Assembly (NCBI GenBank): GCA_022825665.1
Contig: JAJDWI010000080.1
Coordinates: forward strand, 1 to 64,000
DNA length: 64,000 nucleotides
Source of the DNA: Candidatus Poribacteria bacterium
GTDB taxonomy: Bacteria > Poribacteria > WGA-4E > WGA-3G
Direction: 5' to 3'
Shown in pieces: positions 19,101-25,144 of the stretch. The notes below the pieces were generated by a model. That model saw only the letters and a program-made list of their open reading frames with translations, was not told the origin of the DNA and made no database searches. Position 1 is the stretch's first letter, and each line of letters starts with the position of its first letter. Made by a program: the position numbers and the translations under genes.

Positions 19101-19999
19101 TACGCGGTGTTTATAGCATCCGAACACAAGCAACGAATACATTATTCCGTATCTACAATACCAGATTTATACCGGGTGTGCGTAAATTACGACATGAATT
19201 GCAGAACTCTTTAAGCTTTGATTATCAACCACCCATTGATAAAGATAACAACTTATATCCTTTTGGACCAAGTACTTATTTCTATGAACGTAAAAGAGTG
19301 ACTTATAATTTCAATACCAATATTGAGATTAAAACCAGACGGAGTCAATCTGCACACCGTATTTTTCATTTTGATACGCGCCTAACAGCTGATTTCACAG
19401 AATTTGAATCTCTATATAGACGGAAATATGAACCAATAGAAAGTGATTTTACGATAGTCCCTCTTCCCAGTCGTAATTTAAATATGACTGTTCGTGTGAC
19501 TCATGACCCAAATCCGCATCCTGAAGATGGACAAAGATTTAAGATGGTGGGCATACGGACTAATGTTAGATATACCCGTAAGAGTTGGTTTGTAAGTGTT
19601 GGCAATTCATTCAGCAAGCGACATACATCTCTACGCGCTGCACGATCAATGACCGCAAATGGACGTTACCGTCTCAGCAAAGATCTTGAATTGGATTTTA
19701 ATCTGATTTACTATCCGATTGAAGGACAATTTTATTCACAGCGCGTCAGTATCAATCGCAACCTACATGATTGGAATTTGCGTATTTCTTGGAGTCGTGT
19801 GGGAATTAAACGTGATCCACCCTTTAATAATGTCCGACAAGACTTTACATTTCAAGTTAACTTAATCGGTGAAACTGCAGTGTCTATGGGTGTTGGTTTT
19901 GATGCGACTACCGACACGTGGGGACTCCACACATTGCCAGCTGGAGTACCGTATAATGCGTTTGGAACGGGTAATTCGCTTGGTCGTTCCTTCTTCTAA
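16160..19999 (+). CDS. lptD: LptD-like outer-membrane LPS-assembly protein with inserted parvulin domains
   Basis: 1279 residues; LptD is usually 700-900. GTG start with GGTGAG upstream (ATG at 16187 is an alternative); the hydrophobic signal segment lies late, at about 41-62. Residues about 100-260 form an OstA/LptA-like domain (HGNALIKFEDVVLRADHVW, then GIPLFYFPAIRRDLRKG). The barrel begins at about 267-320, is interrupted at about 365-590 by two PpiC-type domains (first with RYDGGDMGFI near 412 and STFHILKVERA), then by an acidic linker (about 593-668), and resumes at about 727 to the end, where it closes on an aromatic SFF. LptD inserts LPS in the outer leaflet. The insertion of PPIase domains in the barrel is not part of any LptD I know. 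Family call from motifs and surA context. Confidence 0.8.
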   Translation: MQRNDDNLPMNIIEPAASNLFQIINLRFTTADNKYTISRLTCGLLLTFLVLTCFLFLNLSIDAQEPQQNEQTQPSDNADDTNQNSDSAKEVLNPETMIPDPDTVIGDGDEVILQDNFVQIHGNALIKFEDVVLRADHVWADFNENIMRAAGNVYLKVGSEETYSDELVFNLETKKGIARNGYTFSDPWYFGGSEIFKIEDNRSYIRGGSLTTCSLKYPHYHFSVSEVIIKMNQEMIAKNIVLRIGGIPLFYFPAIRRDLRKGKVAKIIVRVGTDSYQGPNIGIILPIARKRRYDGALLYDRSARRGQGYGFEGKYRFNDTQFKEIYIPIPTDATPAQRTKLEEKAKELHDRLEGDYDRYWLKQIFFEYSITEEDAERAKEEAENILQRLNEENADFTQIAQAESDHSDTRYDGGDMGFIVLGEIDEEGNPLLDPILEEAAFALKEGEISSVLRTESTFHILKVERALDIYGVQEIKLLRIDKAISASDETQQSIRAIADTVHERALAGETFEQLASEFSEAKVSEINDGDGLPLNEMDTRWQYSVRRMEVPGDITQRSPVFSPEGLYLFQLIKKDETPKFEEIAEQFEAEWKTIETEIYAPPKEGEKTGTNELSEDTTETDSTSPPESTDNVEVDTSSQPPITEETADETEESVPGETVVGEEDVVEEEELKVYRKHGFRGRWEDPRQVASEAQSLYAGEYSRVIDTKKSYRIVKVDKKRSYYGDIYLYGADEYSFSRDDASRIGRRWNMRWGHRQSFYTPWDSRQAGRRPISFVGRTAWRAIHYKKDLNLPSESTLNSFGILTYGSAVSASSLDDVDDDGNLRYSRETIGDITSRLEVRHIHDFSGEGNTSLQKLPQFTLNFSRMRFSRLPVFESINDGLVSVSEKLKSDKPILSLLAFPTLEDTSFDLDIEFGNFYRQTYRGKHGEETNVFLQTLDLGFDLRKQSNLFISPLREIKFGANLNTNAIWHAKDQDQNRNIIRGVYSIRTQATNTLFRIYNTRFIPGVRKLRHELQNSLSFDYQPPIDKDNNLYPFGPSTYFYERKRVTYNFNTNIEIKTRRSQSAHRIFHFDTRLTADFTEFESLYRRKYEPIESDFTIVPLPSRNLNMTVRVTHDPNPHPEDGQRFKMVGIRTNVRYTRKSWFVSVGNSFSKRHTSLRAARSMTANGRYRLSKDLELDFNLIYYPIEGQFYSQRVSINRNLHDWNLRISWSRVGIKRDPPFNNVRQDFTFQVNLIGETAVSMGVGFDATTDTWGLHTLPAGVPYNAFGTGNSLGRSFF

Positions 20000-20022
20000 T
20001 GGATGAATTAAGGAAAGCTAAT

Positions 20023-20796
20023 ATGCTTCTCAAAAACCGTGTCTGCATCGTCACTGGAGCAAGTTCAGGAATTGGACGCGGAATTGCTCTTGAATTCGCT
20101 CGCGAAGGTGCACATATTGCTATAGCAGATATACAGGAAACTCCTCTGCAAGGTAAATTTCATGAACAGGATGTTACAACCACAACGGTTCATGAAATTG
20201 AGAATTTAGGGGCAGATGGAATTTTCATCAAAACTGATGTGTCAGACGAAAATCAGATTGATGAGATGATTCATCAGGTAATTACTCACTTTGGTGGATT
20301 GGATATCCTTGTTAATAATGCTGGTATCCATATTCCTGGCAATTCACAAGATATTTCTATAGCTGAATGGGATAAGGTATTAAGTGTCAACCTGCGTGGT
20401 GTTTTCATTTCGACTAAACTTGCTATTCCACACATAAGAAAGTCAAAATATGGTCGGATAATCCAAATTGCATCTGTCCATGCTTTTGGTGGTGGTGCTG
20501 GACCTGCTTATGCATCTGCAAAAGCAGCAATTGTTAACATGGTCAAAGATACCGCTTTAGAGGTTGGTAATGATAGAATAACTGTAAACGCAATCTGTCC
20601 GGGATATATTGAAACGGCAATTCAGGATTATCTAACACCAGAACAGATTGAATCCTCATTGGAAAAAACCCCGTTGCAACGATTAGGGTTACCTAAAGAC
20701 ATCGGACGTGCAGCAGTTTTCTTCGCATCAGATGATGCGGAATGGATTACAGGCACTTCCTTACTCGTTGATGGTGGTGCAAGTGTCAAAGCATAA
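20023..20796 (+). CDS. Short-chain dehydrogenase/reductase (FabG-like)
   Basis: About 257 residues from ATG 20023, which has AAGGA eight bases upstream; a frame beginning at 19999 overlaps the lptD stop and adds eight residues. Classical SDR features are the NAD(P)-binding VTGASSGIGRG, the structural NNAG, the catalytic Ser in IASVHAFGG, the YASAK pair, and the C-terminal GTSLLVDGG. Such enzymes reduce or oxidise alcohols, ketones or acyl-ACP intermediates; the substrate cannot be read from the sequence. Position right after lptD may reflect shared transcription only. Confidence 0.92.
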   Translation: MLLKNRVCIVTGASSGIGRGIALEFAREGAHIAIADIQETPLQGKFHEQDVTTTTVHEIENLGADGIFIKTDVSDENQIDEMIHQVITHFGGLDILVNNAGIHIPGNSQDISIAEWDKVLSVNLRGVFISTKLAIPHIRKSKYGRIIQIASVHAFGGGAGPAYASAKAAIVNMVKDTALEVGNDRITVNAICPGYIETAIQDYLTPEQIESSLEKTPLQRLGLPKDIGRAAVFFASDDAEWITGTSLLVDGGASVKA

Positions 20797-20825
20797 TATA
20801 GTTGTAACCGTTTTATAAGTAGACA

Positions 20826-21377
20826 ATGCCAGAGAAGACTCACACTACAGCAGTAGTTCTCATCCCTCCAGAATCCATTCAACCGCAAATACAATCCATA
20901 CGGATGAAACATGATCGTAATTATGTGCGTTGGATGCCGCACATAACGCTCCTCTACCCGTTCACACCACAAGATATATTTCAAGAGATAATTCCATCAT
21001 TGGCAAAAGTCGCTCAACAGATAAAGCCATTTTCAGTTACATTTACATCCTTCAATGCTTTCAAACACCGTAAATCTTGCACTCTTTTCCTTGTTCCAGA
21101 ACCCAAAAACAGCATCATTGATTTACATAGCAAACTCATCAAGCAGCTTCCTGACTATGATGACACAGCAAGATTTTCAGGAGGATTTAATCCTCATCTG
21201 TCAGTAGGACAATTCATACACCGAGAAATATATGAAGCACAACAAAGACTACAAGCCGAATGGAAACCGATCCAGTACGAAGTGGAATCTATGTCACTTA
21301 TATATAGGTCGTCAGAGACGAATGACAGGTTTGTCGTAGCAGAGAATTTTTACTTCATAAAAGGAGTCAAACGTTGA
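20826..21377 (+). CDS. 2H phosphoesterase (2'-5' RNA ligase-like)
   Basis: 183 residues with two HxT/S motifs, HITLLYPF (about residues 40-47) and HLSVGQF (about 126-132), spaced as in LigT/2H phosphoesterases. These enzymes open or close 2',5'- or 2',3'-cyclic phosphate bonds in RNA or nucleotides. Its end overlaps the next start by four bases. Precise substrate unknown. Confidence 0.82.
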   Translation: MPEKTHTTAVVLIPPESIQPQIQSIRMKHDRNYVRWMPHITLLYPFTPQDIFQEIIPSLAKVAQQIKPFSVTFTSFNAFKHRKSCTLFLVPEPKNSIIDLHSKLIKQLPDYDDTARFSGGFNPHLSVGQFIHREIYEAQQRLQAEWKPIQYEVESMSLIYRSSETNDRFVVAENFYFIKGVKR

Positions 21378-22543
21378 AAACAAATACTATAACAGTGTTT
21401 TTCTTGTCCATATTTATTGTATTGACAATATCATTTGCAGGTTGCGAGAAAATAAGCCAAATGATTCCATCTGATACCATCTCAACTGTAAAGGTTGGTG
21501 TAATTCAACCCTCTGGACTTGCTCCAAGTTTTACAAAAGGTGCGGAACTTGCTAAGACTCAGATCAATGATAGTGGGGGTTTGCTCGGATTGCAGGTTGA
21601 ATTTATTGTGATGGATAATCAGGAGATGCGTGATTTCCCTGACCCGGATGAAAGTGTCAAAATTGCAAAAACACTCATTGAACAAGAGGGCGTAATTGCA
21701 ATTTTAGGTCCTCTACTCTCAACAAATTCCACACAGGTTGGACCTGTTGTCACCGAGTTAAAAACACCAATTATTACCGGTTCATCAGGTCATCTGGTAA
21801 CTGCAACAGGTGATTATGTCTTCATTGCCGTTGCTCCATCCTCAATACAAGGTGCGACGACTGCACAATTTGCGATAGATTCTAACGATCTAAATGCCAA
21901 AATCGCTGCAACGATACGACAGGAAGGGGACGTGTATTCTAACGCTGTTGCAGATGCTTTTGAAACCAGTTTTCGAAACCTCGGAGGAGAAGTTGTTGCT
22001 ACAGAATATTATCAGCATAGGATTAGGGATTTTGACACACAACTTACAAAGATTAACAATGTTATTCCGGATGTGCTGCTTATTGCTGGTTTTATACCTG
22101 AAGTACCATTAATTGCAGCACGCGCAAGGGAAATGGGTATTAAAGCAACATTTATCGGGACTAATGCATGGGATGTTCCTAATGAACTTTTCAATGTATT
22201 AGATGACAACACCCCTTTAGAAGGTGCTTTTTTTACAAGAGACTTTAGCGTTGAATCACCCGATGCAGTTCCTTTTGTTGAAGCATATTCAGAAATGTAT
22301 ATGGAACAACCAGATGGTCCTGCATCTTGGGGTTACGATGCGATGTCTCTATTGGGAATTGCAATCACAAAGTCTGGGATACTTGATCCTTCTATAATAA
22401 GAGATAAATTAACGAAAATCACTGACTACCAAGGCGCATCTATTATTTCACATTTTGATGAGAATCGTCACCCTGTGAAAAGTCTATTGCTGCATACTAT
22501 TCGCGACGGGGAAATTGTATTATATAAGAAGGTTGATCCATAG
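21374..22543 (+). CDS. Branched-chain amino acid-type ABC substrate-binding lipoprotein
   Basis: 389 residues. The signal peptide ends in lipobox SFAGC, so it is lipid-anchored. The mature part is a Peripla_BP_6 (LivK-type) fold: TVKVGVIQPSGLAPSFTKGAELAKTQIN, GGLLGLQVEFIVMDNQ, VIAILGPLLSTNSTQVGPV, TPIITGSSGHLVTATGDYVF, and later GPASWGYDAMSLL. TTG start with AAAAGGAG upstream. No permease or ATPase of the Liv type lies nearby, so it either works with a distant transporter or acts as a sensor or scaffold at the envelope, as some LppC-like relatives do. Ligand unknown. Confidence 0.85.
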   Translation: MKTNTITVFFLSIFIVLTISFAGCEKISQMIPSDTISTVKVGVIQPSGLAPSFTKGAELAKTQINDSGGLLGLQVEFIVMDNQEMRDFPDPDESVKIAKTLIEQEGVIAILGPLLSTNSTQVGPVVTELKTPIITGSSGHLVTATGDYVFIAVAPSSIQGATTAQFAIDSNDLNAKIAATIRQEGDVYSNAVADAFETSFRNLGGEVVATEYYQHRIRDFDTQLTKINNVIPDVLLIAGFIPEVPLIAARAREMGIKATFIGTNAWDVPNELFNVLDDNTPLEGAFFTRDFSVESPDAVPFVEAYSEMYMEQPDGPASWGYDAMSLLGIAITKSGILDPSIIRDKLTKITDYQGASIISHFDENRHPVKSLLLHTIRDGEIVLYKKVDP

Positions 22544-22686
22544 AAATTAATTTCTGCTTTTCATCAGATAGGATGTGTGAGTATTGCAAAACTCTGTGCT
22601 CCTTTTATTATAAAGAGAAATTCAGCACACTACCTATGTTCTTGATTTACCTTATTGTAGGATGGAATTTTCCAAACTGAATACGA

Positions 22687-22716
22687 TTGACAAATACAAC
22701 ATGTCCAATATATAAT
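22687..22716 (+). promoter_or_regulatory. Near-consensus sigma-70 promoter of the AAA/TOPRIM-like/PIN operon
   Basis: TTGACA at 22687-22692 and TATAAT at 22711-22716 match both consensus hexamers exactly, with an 18-base spacer. A start point near 22723 would give a leader of about 24 bases, ending in the ribosome site GGGAGGTG at 22732-22739 before the ATG at 22747. This makes the three-gene unit independent of the genes upstream. Confidence 0.7.
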
Positions 22717-22746
22717 TACAACAAGGCAAGTGGGAGGTGAGCGTTC

Positions 22747-23940
22747 ATGTCGGAACAGAAGGTGTACTTAGAGAAAATTCACATCAAAAACTACCTAAGT
22801 TTACGGAATGTTGAACTTCCATTTAAACCACTGACAGTTCTTGTCGGTCCCAATGCAAGTGGTAAGACAAATGTATTGAATGCAATGAGGCTTTTCAACA
22901 GGATGATATTAGCTGAAACACCTCCTACTGTCAAAGTAATAGAAAATCGTCTGTGGGCAGGTAAAACAGACAATATTACTTTCTTGTTACACGCAAATAT
23001 AAAAAAACAGCAAGTTCTATATGAGTTGAAAATCGAAGCTGCAGCTGAGAACAGTTTTTCCTACGAAAAATTAATGGTTAACGATATACAAATTATCTCA
23101 GTTCAAAATGGACTTGGAAGTATTTGTGATGAAAATGGCGAAAATGAGACAATATACAAATCGCATAAACTTGCTTTAAGTTCTATATGTAATGATGGAA
23201 ACAAGACAATTACTAATACACTAATAGACTTTTTGAAAGGATGGTATTTCTATGACTTTCAACCAGATGTCATTAGAGGATCTTTCCTTTCCTTACCTTT
23301 TGGCATGGACCCGGTAATGCCGGTTCAACCACAATGGTTTCGTATTCCTCCAAAACTCAATGAAGAAGGTTTGACACTATCAAATTTACTTATTTCTTTG
23401 CACGAAAAAGAAAAAGAACTATTTACCAACGTTAATGAATCACTTATTGCTTCTACGGATTTCCACATAGTCTGTAATATTAATGATGAGAAAAGCAACA
23501 TTTATCTCGTAGATGGGAATGAGAATCGAATTCCTTTAGAAAGAGCATCTGATGGAACATTAAGACTTCTGGCATATTATATTTTGTTAAACCAACCCGA
23601 ATTACCATCGCTAATAGGTATTGAGGAACCTGAACAGAGTCTACACCCTGGTGCGTTGAAAGACATTGCTAATGTCCTTGAACAACTTGCGGAACGAACT
23701 CAGGTGATTATCACAACTCACAGTTCTCAACTCCTTGATAATTTTGATTCTGATAGATTATCTGATTCTCTCGGTGTATTACTGTTACGCAACCGTTCTG
23801 GACTTGGTACAGAAGTACTCAATCTTGAGGAAATCAAAGACAAACGAGAAGCACTTGACGGTTGGATTGCTGATTTCGGCATCGGTAGTGCCATTTTCGA
23901 CAGTGAACTGCTACAAGACCTAATGGAGGAACCGATATGA
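22747..23940 (+). CDS. AAA15/21-type ATPase (OLD/RecF-like), putative defence or repair ATPase
   Basis: 397 residues. Starts IHIKNYLSLRNVELPFKPLTVLVG and has Walker A GPNASGKT (34-41). The ABC-like signature region is ERASDGTLRLLAYYILL (about 265), Walker B is IGIEEPEQSLHP (about 289-300) and the switch histidine is ITTHSSQLL (about 320). The coiled-coil insert between Walker A and the signature is short, as in COG4637-like predicted ATPases and in OLD-family ATPases, not SMC proteins. Its stop overlaps the next start (ATGA), so it is translationally coupled to a TOPRIM-like partner, a pairing typical of OLD/PARIS-type systems. The trigger is unknown. Confidence 0.88.
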   Translation: MSEQKVYLEKIHIKNYLSLRNVELPFKPLTVLVGPNASGKTNVLNAMRLFNRMILAETPPTVKVIENRLWAGKTDNITFLLHANIKKQQVLYELKIEAAAENSFSYEKLMVNDIQIISVQNGLGSICDENGENETIYKSHKLALSSICNDGNKTITNTLIDFLKGWYFYDFQPDVIRGSFLSLPFGMDPVMPVQPQWFRIPPKLNEEGLTLSNLLISLHEKEKELFTNVNESLIASTDFHIVCNINDEKSNIYLVDGNENRIPLERASDGTLRLLAYYILLNQPELPSLIGIEEPEQSLHPGALKDIANVLEQLAERTQVIITTHSSQLLDNFDSDRLSDSLGVLLLRNRSGLGTEVLNLEEIKDKREALDGWIADFGIGSAIFDSELLQDLMEEPI

Positions 23941-24479
23941 TAAGTATTAGGGTTTGGAATGTGGAGTCTGACCATAACACAGAAGCAGTCAAGTTTTTGG
24001 AAGATGAGTTTTTGAGATCACGGCAGCTTAGACATTTGGCAATCCGATCAGCGGGAAGGAGTGCACTTCGTAAGTGCCATAAAAAAGGCGCGCCTTTGGA
24101 TGATAGTCTGAAAAAGGCAATCCAACACTACCTTAACCAAGACGACTATATAGTTTTCATTACTGACTCTACTGATCCGAAGGTAGAAAATCAAAAACTG
24201 GTTAATCAAATAAAAAATGTTGTCAAAGATAAGGATTTCACTGACAAAATTTATTTTGCGTCAGACATTCAAGATAGTGAATCATCAGTAAGTATAGAAG
24301 AATGGCAAAGCCTTACTTCAGAAATTCATGCTAAGGTTGAAAGTGCTCAGAATCAGTTTCAGAAAGAATGGGATAAAGTCACGACTCGTTTCCACGATGC
24401 CTTTGCTGACACACCAGAAGAAGAAGTGATACGCGATTTTGAGGAAGCACTTGCAGAGGTAAGGCGTGAACGAACATGA
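23937..24479 (+). CDS. TOPRIM-like / DUF4276-like partner of the AAA ATPase
   Basis: 180 residues. The N-terminus (SIRVWNVESDHNTEAVKFL) has an acidic residue after the first strand (Glu10, Asp12). A later strand carries YIVFITDSTDPK (Asp77, Asp80), which together resemble the Glu ... DxD metal sites of TOPRIM-type nucleases. RSAGRSALRK recalls the conserved Gly-Arg stretch of DUF4276 proteins, which also sit beside AAA ATPases. The C-terminal third is charged and probably coiled-coil. ATGA overlap with the ATPase gene and a 14-base overlap with the PIN gene indicate one operon. The fold is inferred; it could be a non-nuclease adaptor. Confidence 0.6.
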   Translation: MISIRVWNVESDHNTEAVKFLEDEFLRSRQLRHLAIRSAGRSALRKCHKKGAPLDDSLKKAIQHYLNQDDYIVFITDSTDPKVENQKLVNQIKNVVKDKDFTDKIYFASDIQDSESSVSIEEWQSLTSEIHAKVESAQNQFQKEWDKVTTRFHDAFADTPEEEVIRDFEEALAEVRRERT

Positions 24480-24930
24480 GAACCGATGGCGTGTCTATCG
24501 GGCGACATTTGACACTCACCTTTTCGTCCGTTCACTCATTCGGAAAGACAATCTTGCTAATCGTTTGCTATCGTTATGGCAAGCTGGGAGATTCGTTCTT
24601 GTCTTATCACAGGCAATTATTGATGAAGTTCAGGAGGTTTTGTCACGTCGCAAAATGCTTCAACAATATCGTTATACATTGGACGAGGTCGCTGACCTGA
24701 TAGATCTTTTGTACCAAGCAAGCATTGTTGAGATTACCTCTTCATTTGAATTATGTCGGGATGCCACCGATAACATGTTCCTTGATTGCGCTGTCTCAGG
24801 ACGAGTCCAATTCTTGGTATCAACTGACAAAGATCTTATAGATGATACCGAACTCAAGCAGGAATTATTTGAATTCGGAGTTGAGATAGTTGAACCTCCA
24901 ATTTTCTTAGAAAAAATTCATGAAGGGTAA
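24466..24930 (+). CDS. PIN domain nuclease (COG1569-like)
   Basis: 154 residues. Acidic active-site residues fit the PIN fold: Asp16 (ATFDTHLFVRSLI), Glu54 (IIDEVQEVLSR), Asp99/Asp102 (CRDATDNMFLDCAV) and Asp121/Asp123 (LVSTDKDLIDD). The family is usually annotated as a toxin of type II toxin-antitoxin systems and cleaves RNA. Here no small antitoxin gene is next to it; instead it is the last gene of an operon with an AAA ATPase and a TOPRIM-like protein, so it is more likely the effector of that unit or a companion nuclease. GTG start overlaps the previous gene by 14 bases. Confidence 0.82.
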   Translation: MNEHENRWRVYRATFDTHLFVRSLIRKDNLANRLLSLWQAGRFVLVLSQAIIDEVQEVLSRRKMLQQYRYTLDEVADLIDLLYQASIVEITSSFELCRDATDNMFLDCAVSGRVQFLVSTDKDLIDDTELKQELFEFGVEIVEPPIFLEKIHEG

Positions 24931-24990
24931 ACTATAAACTAATCCATTAGAAGATTCTAAGTTCTTAAGAAGATCCAATTGCATTGAAGT

Positions 24991-25144
24991 AATACCATTT
25001 CTAATTGATAAATTGCCTTATATACTGTATGTGAGAATGCGGGCGAGGAGACCTCGCCCCTACGGAATGTGAGTAGCGCAATGAATTGCGCTACTATGAA
25101 CCGAATATTTCTAAATTGGTATGTTATATTTTAGAAATGGTATT
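24991..25144. repeat. Palindromic MITE-like repeat, family A copy 2
   Basis: 154 bp with 14-bp perfect terminal inverted repeats AATACCATTTCTAA (24991-25004) and TTAGAAATGGTATT (25131-25144). Inside are the palindromes GGGCGAGGAGACCTCGCCC and AGTAGCGCAATGAATTGCGCTACT (split here only for description: AGTAGCGCAATG, then AATTGCGCTACT). The stretch 25025-25070 matches 47975-48020 in reverse orientation with two differences in 46. The right end supplies two bases of the uxaA-like gene's stop codon. Confidence 0.75.

Noticed and set aside
24466..24930. Classical PIN toxin with antitoxin
   Set aside because: No small antitoxin gene (AbrB, VapB or RHH type) overlaps it; the upstream partner is a 180-residue acidic protein, so a plain VapBC call is not supported.
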